From UBA969 sp041694635 (lineage in GTDB: Bacteria > Planctomycetota > Planctomycetia > Gemmatales > Gemmataceae), in contig JBDNHI010000149.1 in NCBI GenBank assembly GCA_041694635.1, positions 16,456-80,455 of the forward strand: a stretch of DNA of 64,000 nt, in the 5' to 3' direction. The notes beneath the pieces were generated by a model. It made no database searches. It saw nothing but the letters and a program-made list of their open reading frames with translations, and had not been told where the DNA came from. The translations under genes were made by a program, and so were the position numbers. Shown here piece after piece: positions 1 to 9,397 of this stretch (the first letter of the stretch is position 1; each line of letters opens with the position of its first letter).

Positions 1-1532
1 ACATTATCGTGAATATCCAAGGAAACCTCATACCCAATAAAATCTTTGTTGTTATAAATGATTCGACTTTTAGGGTTTGGTTTTAAAGTAGGTTCGGGTA
101 ACTTACCTATGACTTCTTCCGAGAAGAACTTCCGCAAAGGGACTGAACTTTTTTGCCATTTGTCTTCGCTAGTTGCATCAAGTTTTCCAATAATTCCCTG
201 CCTAATTTTTTCTGATTTTCGCCAAGACTTTTGAATAAACATTTCCAGTTCTTTAAATTGTTCTTGCTGCCTAATTTCAGCAAATAAATGATAGTTAGTT
301 TCAATCATTTTATTTTCAATAGGAATAGTGGTTTTAATTGAGGAAATTGAATCTAAAAACAATTCTGCTAAAGTTGTTAAACTAATTTTTTTTTCGGTAT
401 TTTCGAACTTTACTTTTTTAGAAGATTTTGACGCTTTTAAGTAACTTTCTATAAGATCGTTTTCTCTAGCGACATCTGTAATTTCGGGAGCAGTTAAAAT
501 CCCAGGTGCAGCTTGCATAAGAGTATCAATTTTTTCTGCACCTTTATATTCAGGATAATAAAAATTTGAGATTAAAGTATTACCTTTGGCCAAGGCTATA
601 ATTTCAGCATCCGAAAAATACTTGAGGTAGTTCCAAGTATTTCGGTCTAGGGGTTCTGCCCAAGCTTTATTTCGATTTAAATAATAGCCATCAAGCCAAC
701 TACCTTTAATCCGTTCGTCCAGAAAACCAAGAACCATAGCTTGGAAAGCACCATCACCATTTCCAGCAACACCGATAGGGATTGAAGGATCTTTAGCAGA
801 AAACCAATCGAGAATAGGGAGACATTTTTGGATTTCGAGACCATTAATTTGAAATCCCATCTCGTAAGCCATACGGTAAATAAACTCTCGCCTAGGAATG
901 TTGGTTTTTCTGCCGATTTCGATATTATTTGCATTGCCTTGTTTTCGGTCAATAAGTGTAGGGACAATTAATCTGCAACCTAAATCAGCAAGAGTTTTGC
1001 CTAAGAGGATTGGTTGGCCTTTGGTTAATCCGAAGAAGTTTTCAGGAGTAATATCCGTATGAGGGATTGCAATAATTTGAGCAACAGGTTTGATTTTTGG
1101 TTCGACAAGAAGCCCTTGCCCGGTAAGACCATCTAGTGCGACCCACCGAATTTTTATAATTTTGTAGAGGTTGTTTTCAAAAATGATTGCAGAATTGTTA
1201 AGAGTTTCAACCAATTGGAGGTCATCAAGTTTGTTTGGCGGAGTTGTAATTCCTAGGATATTTTTTAAAGTTTGCTTTTTTTGGTTGAGAAGGGATGGGG
1301 TGTTAGAAATGGATTCGATTTTATTAAGGAGAGAAGAATTTCTGAATTTTTCATGGTTAAGAGTTTTAGAATCGAGCCAAATTCCTATGCCCGCAACCAT
1401 TTTTGTACCAAGATCGCCTGATTCTAGGGAGGTCGTTTTAGGTAAAATATTTTGTGCAAAAATAAAATTACTAGAATAAATTATCAAGATAAGCGAATAT
1501 GTTAATAGGTTTCGAAAATTGAATACATTCAT
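1..1532 (-). CDS. Secreted alpha/beta-hydrolase-like protein (partial, 3' end outside window)
   Basis: The frame is open from an ATG at 1532 to the left edge, giving at least 510 residues, and it begins with a signal peptide (hydrophobic LLTYSLILIIYSSNFIFAQ). It matches, from memory, a planctomycete secreted family annotated as acetylxylan-esterase or dienelactone-hydrolase-like. Family marks visible are RREFIYRMAYEMGF near residue 212, the core EIQKCLPILDWF, and DERIKGSWLDGYY followed by W.EP.DRN. The nucleophile elbow near residue 254 reads GNGDG, with glycine where the serine of GxSxG should be, so ordinary serine-hydrolase chemistry is doubtful. A second half, about residues 330-510, is charged and has no motif I know. 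It is divergent from the small membrane protein at 1585. The product may bind rather than cleave its ligand; that is inference. Confidence 0.8.
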   Translation of the reverse strand, partial: MNVFNFRNLLTYSLILIIYSSNFIFAQNILPKTTSLESGDLGTKMVAGIGIWLDSKTLNHEKFRNSSLLNKIESISNTPSLLNQKKQTLKNILGITTPPNKLDDLQLVETLNNSAIIFENNLYKIIKIRWVALDGLTGQGLLVEPKIKPVAQIIAIPHTDITPENFFGLTKGQPILLGKTLADLGCRLIVPTLIDRKQGNANNIEIGRKTNIPRREFIYRMAYEMGFQINGLEIQKCLPILDWFSAKDPSIPIGVAGNGDGAFQAMVLGFLDERIKGSWLDGYYLNRNKAWAEPLDRNTWNYLKYFSDAEIIALAKGNTLISNFYYPEYKGAEKIDTLMQAAPGILTAPEITDVARENDLIESYLKASKSSKKVKFENTEKKISLTTLAELFLDSISSIKTTIPIENKMIETNYHLFAEIRQQEQFKELEMFIQKSWRKSEKIRQGIIGKLDATSEDKWQKSSVPLRKFFSEEVIGKLPEPTLKPNPKSRIIYNNKDFIGYEVSLDIHDN

Positions 1533-1584
1533 ACTCGTGATCCATTAAACTTGGTGTGATTTCTTTATTAAGGAGTGAAAGACG

Positions 1585-2022
1585 ATGATTAGCAAGGAAA
1601 ATTACTGGTTATATCTTGGATTTTTTGCTGGCTTTGTTTTTCTTATCACTGGAGCAAGTGTGCGAAGTTGGGTAGATGATGATTTACCAAGCTTTAAAAA
1701 GCGAACGACTGAAGAAAAAAGTTTTATGACCGAAGTTGGTAAAGCAGTAATTAAAGCGGCACACCCTACTGCTCAGAAAATTGAATTGGTAAAATATGAA
1801 ATCGTTAAAGTTAAAGATAAAGAAAATCGTATTGAGCTAAGTTTAAAAATGGAATACTTTGGAGTTGTCTCCAACAAAAAATATGTTGGAGATACTGTAA
1901 TTAAAATCGACATATCTGGTAAAGAATCATGGGAAGCTTTAAGTCTAGATTATGTAGACAACAATAACTTACCCCAAAACAGGAAAAACCTACAAGAGCT
2001 TATCAAAAAGCTCAATCGGTAA
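1585..2022 (+). CDS. Hypothetical single-pass membrane protein
   Basis: The product has 145 residues. The ATG follows a good ribosome site, AAGGAG, about 10 bases upstream. Residues 8-27 (YWLYLGFFAGFVFLITGASV) form one membrane segment or uncleaved signal anchor, and the rest is a charged, Lys-rich domain predicted to lie outside the membrane. The C-terminal part alternates hydrophobic and charged residues like a small beta-sheet domain. I recognise no family. It lies divergent from the hydrolase-like gene on its left and convergent, two bases apart, with the gene on its right, so it is probably transcribed alone. Confidence 0.7.
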   Translation: MISKENYWLYLGFFAGFVFLITGASVRSWVDDDLPSFKKRTTEEKSFMTEVGKAVIKAAHPTAQKIELVKYEIVKVKDKENRIELSLKMEYFGVVSNKKYVGDTVIKIDISGKESWEALSLDYVDNNNLPQNRKNLQELIKKLNR

Positions 2023-2024
2023 AA

Positions 2025-2402
2025 CTATTTTGAATGAAAAGCTAGCAAGGTGCTAAGTTTTTCGATTACTTCATAAACTGGCACACCTAGCGTTTCGGCT
2101 AAGTCTTTTCCTGATTCACTAATCGCTCGGAATTCGATAACTTCCAATGGGGTGTTTAGCCTTTTTGATTCAGCCCTTAAACCGGGTGAACTTAGAACGA
2201 TTAAAGCTGCGTGAACGGTAATGGATGCTTCAATGCTTTGGAAACCTTGTTTGTTAAGCCATTCGCATTGTTGTTGTAAAATCGAATCAAACTTATCAGA
2301 AAAAGTAGCATCATCAATGGTGCCAGCTTTATAGCTTTTGAGTTGCCTAGAAAGAACCCTAGCAATTCTAGGTAAAACCAATTCCAACATTTTCTTGCTC
2401 AT
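2025..2402 (-). CDS. Hypothetical protein, small helical
   Basis: The product has 125 residues, with an ATG preceded by AAGGA at 8 bases. It is predicted to be almost all alpha-helical and soluble, with no signal peptide or membrane segment. The N-terminal half is basic and amphipathic (PRIARVLSRQLKSYKAG), and the C-terminal half contains ETLGVPVYEVIEKLS. I do not recognise the family. It ends back to back with the membrane protein at 1585-2022, and no terminator is seen between them. Confidence 0.65.
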   Translation of the reverse strand: MSKKMLELVLPRIARVLSRQLKSYKAGTIDDATFSDKFDSILQQQCEWLNKQGFQSIEASITVHAALIVLSSPGLRAESKRLNTPLEVIEFRAISESGKDLAETLGVPVYEVIEKLSTLLAFHSK

Positions 2403-2697
2403 AACTTAGTTCCTTAGATTAATACCGGACTTACTCGCTTGATTGTAATGTGAATCATTTAACTTCCCTAATAAAAGTTTAGCAAAAATTAAGATGATTA
2501 AGAAAAAGATGTTAAGAAAAACTGTTTAATACATTATTTCCGTTCCGGCAAAATCGATTCATATCAAAACAGCATTTATTCCTAACTAAAATACATTTTT
2601 GTTTTCGCAATAATTGTTTAATCATCTATAGTCTAAGATTATTGGCTGACCTATTTGTTAGAATAGGCAGATTGTTCCGATTTAAGGAGAGATTTTT

Positions 2698-3921
2698 ATG
2701 CATTCATTTTGTTTCTTGGCCACATTTTTTTCATTCGCCTTTGGTGCTGACCCTGTTCAGCCTTTAACCCCTCACCCTAATTGGAAAAAAACTGTAATTG
2801 ATAAAGCTTTCCGTTCCGAAGGGGTTGCTGTTGCCGATGTTAATCAAGATGGCAAAATGGACATCCTTAATGGCGAAGCTTGGTATGAAGCGCCCGACTG
2901 GAAGGTTCACGAAATTAGAAAACCAGGAAACTATGGAGATGGCGAAAAAGGCTATAGTCAATCTTTTGCTTGCTGGGCTGATGATATTAATAAAGATGGT
3001 TTTCCTGATTTAATTGTAATTGGTTTTCCAGGGGCGCCTTGCCATTGGTTTGAAAATCCCAAGGGCAAAGATGGTTATTGGAAACAACACGAAATCTGCA
3101 GTAGTGCTTGTAATGAAACTCCGATTTATGTTGATTTGATGGGCAATGGGAAGAAAGTACTTTTGATGGGGACTCAGCCACCAAAGCAAGAAAATATGGG
3201 ACAGATGGCCTTTTTTACTCCAAATGCAGAAGACCCTACTAAGATTTGGACTTTGAACCCCATTAGCGAACTTAGTGCAAAAGGTAAGGAAATTCCCGGG
3301 ACTTTTAAATATGCACACGGTTTGGGAATAGGTGATATTAATAAAGATGGAAAAATGGATGTGCTTTGCACAGGCGGTTGGTGGGAGCAACCCTCAAAAA
3401 TAGAAGGTCAGCCTTGGATTTTCCACTCAACTAAAATAGGGGAAAATTCCGCCGATATGTTTGTTTTTGATTTCGATGGTGATGGCCTAAACGATGTACT
3501 ATCTAGCTCGGCACATAAATATGGAATTTGGTGGCATAAGCAAAATAAAGGCGATTCAAAAGAGAATACTTTTAATTCTCGAGTTTTATTTCCTGATTTG
3601 GTTTCCGAAACCCACGCTATGCATTTTGTAGACTTGGATGGAGACGGGGTTAAAGACCTAGTCACGGGAAAACGATTTTACTCTCACGGGAAGAGTGAAC
3701 CCGGGGCACTTTTGCCCGCATATGTTTATATGCTAAAAGGAAGTAAAAGTGCAGATGGGATTACAAATTTTACCCCCATTGTTCTCGATAATAACTCTGG
3801 AATTGGAACCCAGTTCGCTATTGCAGATATAAATGGAGATGGAACATTGGATATAATTACATCGAATAAAAAAGGGACTTATCTTTTGGAGCAAATCAAA
3901 ACTGGTGCAAAACCAAAGTAA
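2698..3921 (+). CDS. Secreted FG-GAP/VCBS repeat protein (beta-propeller)
   Basis: The product has 407 residues, with an N-terminal signal peptide (HSFCFLATFFSFAFGA) and a clear ribosome site, AAGGAGAG. At least six calcium-loop motifs of the D-x-[ND]-x-DG-x-x-D type are spread along the chain (VADVNQDGKMDI, ADDINKDGFPDL, IGDINKDGKMDV, VFDFDGDGLNDV, FVDLDGDGVKDL, IADINGDGTLDI). This spacing is that of a seven-bladed FG-GAP/VCBS propeller. Such proteins are exported and usually bind ligands or other surface proteins; no catalytic residues are evident. The gene stands alone and ends in a strong terminator. A specific ligand cannot be named. Confidence 0.85.
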   Translation: MHSFCFLATFFSFAFGADPVQPLTPHPNWKKTVIDKAFRSEGVAVADVNQDGKMDILNGEAWYEAPDWKVHEIRKPGNYGDGEKGYSQSFACWADDINKDGFPDLIVIGFPGAPCHWFENPKGKDGYWKQHEICSSACNETPIYVDLMGNGKKVLLMGTQPPKQENMGQMAFFTPNAEDPTKIWTLNPISELSAKGKEIPGTFKYAHGLGIGDINKDGKMDVLCTGGWWEQPSKIEGQPWIFHSTKIGENSADMFVFDFDGDGLNDVLSSSAHKYGIWWHKQNKGDSKENTFNSRVLFPDLVSETHAMHFVDLDGDGVKDLVTGKRFYSHGKSEPGALLPAYVYMLKGSKSADGITNFTPIVLDNNSGIGTQFAIADINGDGTLDIITSNKKGTYLLEQIKTGAKPK

Positions 3922-3942
3922 CAGTTTACAAGTTTTAATTAC

Positions 3943-3975
3943 AAAAAAGGCCCTGTATTTAGCAGGGCCTTTTTG
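3943..3975. terminator. Bidirectional rho-independent terminator
   Basis: The stem GGCCCTG/CAGGGCC with a 7-base loop is flanked by an A-run on the left and a T-run on the right. It therefore works for the FG-GAP gene on the plus strand and for the convergent small gene on the minus strand. Confidence 0.85.
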
Positions 3976-4038
3976 TTTTGAATTAAACAAATATCATACT
4001 TACCCGTCTTTTTGTTCTATCTAAAAATTATGATGAAA

Positions 4039-4293
4039 TTAAGTTTTAACTTCATCTTCGGGTGTTTCATCGTTTTCAATTAATACTTCTTCTGACTCAA
4101 TTTCATCATCCGAGAGAGGTGGCCAGTTTCGATCCATTCCTTCCTCGGTTATTTTTTCTAAAGTCATATCGTCAATTTGAAATTCAGCAATGATGACTTT
4201 CTTTGATTCCCTTACGCCTTTGCTATCTTGTAAGTTTACAAGCTTAAGGAAAATTTCTTGTCTTTGCACAAGAGGAATTGTTTTAAATTGCAT
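4039..4293 (-). CDS. Hypothetical protein with acidic C-terminal tail
   Basis: The product has 84 residues from the ATG at 4293. That start is preferred because GGGAAGGGG lies just upstream; a longer frame from a GTG at 4350 has no ribosome site. The N-terminal half is basic and contains VQRQEIFLKLVNLQDSKG, and the last 30 residues are rich in Asp and Glu (DDEIESEEVLIENDETPEDE). No membrane segment or known domain is seen. The acidic tail suggests a soluble, possibly interaction-driven protein. It is convergent with the FG-GAP gene and shares its terminator. Confidence 0.6.
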   Translation of the reverse strand: MQFKTIPLVQRQEIFLKLVNLQDSKGVRESKKVIIAEFQIDDMTLEKITEEGMDRNWPPLSDDEIESEEVLIENDETPEDEVKT

Positions 4294-4418
4294 AACCGTC
4301 CCCTTCCCTAAGGAATCAATAACCACAATTGGAATTATAGCCAAATTCACTAACTGTAAAGCGAATTCTAGATTAAAACAGTAAAAAGGTTTGAATCGAT
4401 GAAACTTTACCGAGGAAA

Positions 4419-5747
4419 ATGGATATGTTTAAGTTTCAACAATTTCTAATGTTTGGAATTCTTCTTCTAGTAATTGTTGTGTTTCAAGCAAAAGGCCAAG
4501 AATTATCAACCGACTTAATTTCTAAACAAACTTCAAGTTTGATGAAGTTTTATGAAAACCTTCACGCAAACCCCGAACTTTCATTTCAAGAATACAAGAC
4601 TGCATCGATTCTTGCGGGTGAGTTAAAAAAACTTGGATTCGAAGTGAAAGAAAAAATTGGAAGAACCGGAGTAGTTGGGGTATTTCGCAACGGTGTTGGC
4701 CCTACTGTTCTCGTTAGAACCGATATGGATGCACTACCTGTTCTAGAAAATACCAAATTGGCATTTGCTAGTAAAGCCGTCGCACGAAATGATAAAGGAT
4801 TGGATACTGGAGTGATGCACGCTTGTGGCCACGATTTGCATATGACAAATTGGGTGGGAGCTGCGCAAATACTTGTATCTATCAAACAGCAATGGGTTGG
4901 CACTTTAGTGTTTATTGCCCAACCTGCAGAGGAAATAGGTGCTGGTGCTAAGGCGATGTTAGAAGATGGATTATTCGTAAATTTTCCTAAGCCTGATTTT
5001 TGTATCGCACTTCATTGCGACGCTGCAAAGCCCGCTGGAACAATTGGTATTTGTGAAGGTATTGCTTGTGCTAATGTCGATTCAATCGATATTTTGGTGA
5101 AAGGCAAGGGAGGGCACGGGGCTGCTCCACATACGACAGTTGATCCAATCGTTCTTGCAGCCAGAATTATCCTTGATTTGCAAACCTTGGTTAGCCGAGA
5201 GGTTAATCCCCTTGACCCTGCAGTTGTTACGGTAGGGTCAATTCATGGTGGCACTAAACATAATATTATTCCAAGTGAAGTCAGACTTCAACTAACGGTG
5301 AGAACGATGAAGGAAGAGGTAAGAAAACAGGTATTGGAAGGGATAGATCGGATTACGAAATCAGCGGCATTAGGTGCCAACGCACCCGAACCAGAAATCA
5401 GAAAAAGACTTGATGAGTCGATTCCATCCTTATCAAATGATGTTGTTTTAACACGAAGGTTGAAAAAAGTTTGGGAAGAAAAGATGGGCAAAGAAGTGGT
5501 TACGATTCGAGAACCAGTTATGGGCGGGGAAGACTTTAGCCTCTATGCCCGCGCAGGGGTACCCTCTTGTATGTTATTTTTAGGAACTGTTTCGAAGAAA
5601 AAATATGGGGAATTCCAATTAAATAGGAACGCCTCACTACCATCTTTGCATTCGGAATATTATCACCCCGAGATGCCAAGTTCTTTGCAAACAGGACTAA
5701 ATGCAACCGTATTGGCAGTTTTGGAACTTACCAAGAAACGGGATTAA
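4419..5747 (+). CDS. M20 family metallo-amidohydrolase, exported
   Basis: The product has 442 residues and an N-terminal hydrophobic signal (FLMFGILLLVIVVFQAKGQ). It has the full M20D pattern of hippurate hydrolases and N-acyl amino-acid amidohydrolases: RTDMDALPV, HACGHDLHMT (metal ligands), QPAEEIGAGAKAMLEDG (catalytic Glu pair), GKGGHGAAPHTTVDP in the dimerisation lid, GGTKHNIIP, and MGGEDFSLYARAGVP near the end. It should hydrolyse an acyl-amino-acid bond using a two-metal centre; the substrate is not deducible. The signal peptide places it in the periplasm or outside, unlike most family members. ATGs at 4419 and 4425 are both possible. Its stop overlaps the convergent aminotransferase gene. 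Confidence 0.9.
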   Translation: MDMFKFQQFLMFGILLLVIVVFQAKGQELSTDLISKQTSSLMKFYENLHANPELSFQEYKTASILAGELKKLGFEVKEKIGRTGVVGVFRNGVGPTVLVRTDMDALPVLENTKLAFASKAVARNDKGLDTGVMHACGHDLHMTNWVGAAQILVSIKQQWVGTLVFIAQPAEEIGAGAKAMLEDGLFVNFPKPDFCIALHCDAAKPAGTIGICEGIACANVDSIDILVKGKGGHGAAPHTTVDPIVLAARIILDLQTLVSREVNPLDPAVVTVGSIHGGTKHNIIPSEVRLQLTVRTMKEEVRKQVLEGIDRITKSAALGANAPEPEIRKRLDESIPSLSNDVVLTRRLKKVWEEKMGKEVVTIREPVMGGEDFSLYARAGVPSCMLFLGTVSKKKYGEFQLNRNASLPSLHSEYYHPEMPSSLQTGLNATVLAVLELTKKRD

Positions 5748-6901
5748 GCTGCTTTTTTAACTTTCTGCCTGAGGTAAGACGAAATAACCTGAATAACTCT
5801 ACGTTGTTGTTCCACGGTAATTTCAGGGAACATTGGTAGAGCCATCACTTCGCCACAAGCTGTTTCACTAGTAGGGAAATCGCCTATATTATGGCCTAGA
5901 AACTGAAGACATTCTTGAAGGTGCAAAGGAAGAGGGTAATAAATCTCGCAGCCAACTTTTTCAGAACGAAGGTATTGAACTAGCGCATCTCTTTCGCCAC
6001 CCGCCACCCTAACCACATATTGGTTGAAAGTGTGATTGCGATTCGATTTTCGAACAGGTTTTTTAAGAAACCCGCCTAAATGCTCTTCGTCGATAATCGA
6101 GTCATAACGCTTGGCAGCTTCTTGGCGTTGAATAAGCCATTGCTCGAGATAAGCCATTTTCACATTACAGAAAGCGGCTTGAATTGCATCCATTCTCGCA
6201 TTCCAACCAATGTACTTGTGGAAGTACTTAGGTTCCATTCCATGAACACGCAAGCAGCTCATTTTGTTGGCCCATTCGGAGTCGTTCGTGACGACCATAC
6301 CACCTTCGCCAAAAGCGCCAAGGTTTTTGGTTGGATAAAAGCTAAGGCAAGCAAGGGCCCCTAGGCTACCAGACTTCTTGCCCTGATACTCCGCCCCAAG
6401 TGACTGGGCTCCATCTTCGATTACTAACAGATTATGTGCCTGAGCAATGCGCCAAATAGGTTCCATATCTGCACATTGACCAAAAAGGTGAACGGGCATA
6501 ATGGCTTTGGTTCGTGAAGTAATTTTGTTTTCGATTTGCAGTGGGTCGATGTTAAAAGTTGCATAATCAATGTCTGCGAAGACAGGTTTAGCACCTAATC
6601 TGCAAATTGCACCTGCGGTAGCAAAGAAGGTAAAAGGTGGAATAATAACTTCGTCACCGGGCCCGATGTCTGCAGCGGAAAGTGCCAAAAGAAGCGCATC
6701 GCTGCCAGAATTACAGCTGACACCATAGTTTACCGAGCAAAACTTTGCTACAGATTCTTCAAACTTTGTAACTTCGGGGCCAAGGATTGCCTGACCAGAA
6801 GCTAAAACTCTTAAAGCTGCTGCTTCAAGTTCAATTTTGATGTTTTTGTATTGTGCTTGTAAATCGCACAAAGGAATGCCGCCTTGAATTATATCTGCCA
6901 T
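5744..6901 (-). CDS. DegT/DnrJ/EryC1/StrS-type PLP sugar aminotransferase
   Basis: The product has 385 residues, with a start supported by AAGGAGG. This is a type I fold PLP aminotransferase acting on keto-sugars, usually nucleotide-linked, for surface polysaccharide. Visible marks are LCDLQAQY at the N terminus, ILGPEV, NSGSDALLLAL, PPFTFFATAGA, MPVHLFGQCADM, EDGAQSLGAEY (Asp and Gln contacting PLP) and SFYPTKNLGAFGEGGM, which carries the Schiff-base lysine. The neighbouring divergent gene is a GT2 glycosyltransferase, which fits a role in glycan synthesis. The exact sugar cannot be assigned from sequence. Confidence 0.92.
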   Translation of the reverse strand: MADIIQGGIPLCDLQAQYKNIKIELEAAALRVLASGQAILGPEVTKFEESVAKFCSVNYGVSCNSGSDALLLALSAADIGPGDEVIIPPFTFFATAGAICRLGAKPVFADIDYATFNIDPLQIENKITSRTKAIMPVHLFGQCADMEPIWRIAQAHNLLVIEDGAQSLGAEYQGKKSGSLGALACLSFYPTKNLGAFGEGGMVVTNDSEWANKMSCLRVHGMEPKYFHKYIGWNARMDAIQAAFCNVKMAYLEQWLIQRQEAAKRYDSIIDEEHLGGFLKKPVRKSNRNHTFNQYVVRVAGGERDALVQYLRSEKVGCEIYYPLPLHLQECLQFLGHNIGDFPTSETACGEVMALPMFPEITVEQQRRVIQVISSYLRQKVKKAA

Positions 6902-7092
6902 TTTCTGTTCCCCTCCTTGGGAATTAAAGCTTATCTTTTTCTAGCATCGATACTAAAGAGGCTTGATTTAGACAAATTTAGGATTTTGCCAATTTTGTGT
7001 CAATCCCAGCAGAGATATTCCCCTTTGAGCTTGACCAATACCAAGGTATTTACCGATAAATAAATTCATACTTAACTCGCAAGGAATAATTA

Positions 7093-7917
7093 ATGCATCA
7101 AGGTAATGAACAAGGTTCACCAACCGCGGAAAATGTTGAAAACCACAACGCTCAGGTTGGTAAGTTAGCAGAGATGATTGGTTTGCACAATTGTAGGGCT
7201 TTAGGGATTTACCCCATCCCTCCCAACTTCAAGCTCTCTGTTGTGATTCCCGTTTATAACGAAAAACGTTGGATCGAAGAAGTTTTACGCAGGGTTAGGC
7301 AAATCCCGATTCCTATGGAAATTATTCTTATTGATGATTTAAGTACCGATGGAACCAGAGAAATGCTTGGCCAGTTAGCAGATGAAAACACCAAAATTAT
7401 TTATAAGGATGTTAATCAGGGTAAGGGAGCCGCCCTTAGGGATGGTTTTAAACAATGCACAGGTGATGTCATTATTATTCAAGATGCAGACTTAGAATAC
7501 GACCCAAATGATTATCCTTCTTTGCTTCAGCCGATAATTGAAAATAAAGCGGATATTGTATTTGGTTCGCGGTTTATTGGAGAAAAGCATCAGGTGCTAT
7601 ATTTTTGGCATATGATAACAAATAAAATCCTTACTATTTTATCGAATATGTTTACGAATTTAAATCTCACCGATATGGAAACTTGTTACAAAGTATTTCG
7701 AAAAGAAGTACTCGATGGTATGGTATTAAAGTCGAATCGTTTCGGATTCGAACCAGAATTCAGCGCTAAAATAGCGAATAAGAAGAAACCAGCGTGGCGG
7801 ATTTTTGAAGTGCCCGTAAGTTATTCAGGCCGTACCTACGAGGAAGGCAAAAAAATCGGTCTCAAGGACGGTTTTAACGCACTTTATTGTATCATTCGTT
7901 ACAAATTCTTTAACTAA
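7093..7917 (+). CDS. GT2 glycosyltransferase, polyprenyl-phosphate type
   Basis: The product has 274 residues, with AAGGA 8 bases before the ATG. Residues 50-270 form a GT-A fold of the DPM1/DPG-synthase type: SVVIPVYNEKRWIEEVL, IDDLSTDGT, NQGKGAALRDGF, then IQDADLEYDP with the metal-binding DxD, and a C-terminal ETCYKVFRKE and FEPEFSAKI. These enzymes move mannose or glucose from a nucleotide sugar to a polyprenyl phosphate at the membrane. It has no C-terminal membrane anchor, so it is probably peripheral. The first 45 residues form an extension with no known match. Its neighbour is a sugar aminotransferase on the other strand. Confidence 0.9.
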   Translation: MHQGNEQGSPTAENVENHNAQVGKLAEMIGLHNCRALGIYPIPPNFKLSVVIPVYNEKRWIEEVLRRVRQIPIPMEIILIDDLSTDGTREMLGQLADENTKIIYKDVNQGKGAALRDGFKQCTGDVIIIQDADLEYDPNDYPSLLQPIIENKADIVFGSRFIGEKHQVLYFWHMITNKILTILSNMFTNLNLTDMETCYKVFRKEVLDGMVLKSNRFGFEPEFSAKIANKKKPAWRIFEVPVSYSGRTYEEGKKIGLKDGFNALYCIIRYKFFN

Positions 7918-7930
7918 AACTTTATGTTTA

Positions 7931-9313
7931 CTAAAATTCTGCGTTGCCGGGGGTTCTCGGGTAAGGAATTACATCTCGTATATTCTGCATTCCAGTAATA
8001 AATTGTACACATCTTTCCAACCCTAGTCCAAAACCAGCGTGTGGTACACCTCCAAACCTTCTTAAGTCGAGGTACCACCAGTAGTCTGCTGTGTTTAATC
8101 CCGCCGCCTTCATCCTAGTTTCTAATACATCAAGCCTATCTTCTCTTTGGCTTCCCCCAATAATCTCGCCAATTCTTGGTACCAGTACATCCATAGCTCG
8201 AACAGTCTTATCATCCTCATTAAGGCGCATATAAAAAGCTTTTATTTCTTTAGGATAATCATAAAGGATGACAGGGCCGTTGAAATGTTTTTCAGCAAGG
8301 AAACGCTCGTGCTCGGACTGTAAATCTTTGCCCCAAGCCACTTCAAACTCGAAAGTTTGCCCACTATTTTTCAAAATAGTCACTGCATCGGTATAGGAAA
8401 GTCGCTTGAATTCTTTAGTTAAAACGAGTTCAAGGTTTGCAATCAAGCCTTTTTCAATTCGTTCTTCAAAGAACTGCATATCTTCGCCACAATGGTTTAA
8501 AGCATCTTGAATGATTCTTTTGATAAATGCTTCAGAAAGATCCATGTTTTGAATAATATCGTTAAATGCAACTTCGGGTTCGACCATCCAAAACTCAGCA
8601 AGATGTCTGGATGTGTTGGAATTTTCAGCTCGAAAAGTAGGGCCAAAAGTGTAGATTTTGCCTAAAGCACAGGCATAAGTTTCGCCTTCCAATTGCCCAC
8701 TTACGGTAAGGAAAACAGGTTTCCCAAAAAAGTCGTCCGAAGACCTTGGAGTAATTTTAGGGTTTTGAAAATCGAGTGTTGTCACTCGAAACATATGCCC
8801 TGCCCCTTCGCAATCACTCGGTGTAATAATAGGCGTATTAATGTAAAGAAAACCTTGTTCCTGAAAAAAGTCATGGATCGATTTGCAAATCTGATTTCGA
8901 ACCCTAGCAACTGCACCGAATGTATTAGTTCTGGCTCGAAGATGAGCTTGGCTTCTCAAGAATTCAAAGGTATGCCCTTTTTTTTGCATCGTGTAGGTGG
9001 CTGCATCGGCCCAGCCAATGATTTCGATTGAATCAGCGACAAGTTCCGTTTGTTGGCCCTTTGCGGGGGAAGCCTGAAGACTTCCTAAAATGACAACGCT
9101 ACAACCGGTGCCAATCTTTAAAATTTCGGATTCGTAGTTTGTTAAAGTATTATTTGCGATAACTTGAAGATTACCAAAACTGGAACCGTCATTTATTTCC
9201 AGAAAGCTAAAACCGCCTTTTGAATCGCGACGGGTTCGAACCCAGCCTTTTATTATTAGCTTTTTCCCAACAGATTCGGCTTTCCTTGCGGTTGCAACAC
9301 ATTCTATGGTCAT
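7931..9313 (-). CDS. asnS: Asparagine--tRNA ligase
   Basis: The product has 460 residues, typical for bacterial AsnRS. An N-terminal OB-fold anticodon domain (KLIIKGWVRTRRDSKGGFSF) is followed by a class II catalytic core: motif 2 FRAENSNTSRHLAEFWMVEPE and motif 3 GFGLGLERCVQFITG. The sequence order and the KPVFLTVSGQLEGE segment separate it from AspRS and LysRS. It charges tRNA-Asn with asparagine in the cytoplasm. The start is an ATG with GGAGG 7 bases upstream. It lies just downstream of, and in the same direction as, a small conserved gene, but a terminator separates them. Confidence 0.97.
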   Translation of the reverse strand: MTIECVATARKAESVGKKLIIKGWVRTRRDSKGGFSFLEINDGSSFGNLQVIANNTLTNYESEILKIGTGCSVVILGSLQASPAKGQQTELVADSIEIIGWADAATYTMQKKGHTFEFLRSQAHLRARTNTFGAVARVRNQICKSIHDFFQEQGFLYINTPIITPSDCEGAGHMFRVTTLDFQNPKITPRSSDDFFGKPVFLTVSGQLEGETYACALGKIYTFGPTFRAENSNTSRHLAEFWMVEPEVAFNDIIQNMDLSEAFIKRIIQDALNHCGEDMQFFEERIEKGLIANLELVLTKEFKRLSYTDAVTILKNSGQTFEFEVAWGKDLQSEHERFLAEKHFNGPVILYDYPKEIKAFYMRLNEDDKTVRAMDVLVPRIGEIIGGSQREDRLDVLETRMKAAGLNTADYWWYLDLRRFGGVPHAGFGLGLERCVQFITGMQNIRDVIPYPRTPGNAEF

Positions 9314-9340
9314 AATGAAGCCTCCAAGAATCTATGTAAC

Positions 9341-9370
9341 AATAAAAACACCCGGAAATAGTTCCGGGTG
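9341..9370 (-). terminator. Rho-independent terminator downstream of the 53-residue gene
   Basis: A perfect 9-bp stem (CACCCGGAA/TTCCGGGTG, 4-base loop) is followed on the minus strand by TTTTTATT. It lies between the small gene at 9398-9559 and the asnS start and should keep the two transcripts apart. Confidence 0.85.
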
Positions 9371-9397
9371 CAAGTTGTTTTAACAGTTGTAAGCAAA

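Noticed and set aside
677..1479. Short frames of 96 and 102 codons inside the left-edge gene
   Set aside because: They are shadows of the long minus-strand frame from 1532, which has a signal peptide and family motifs.
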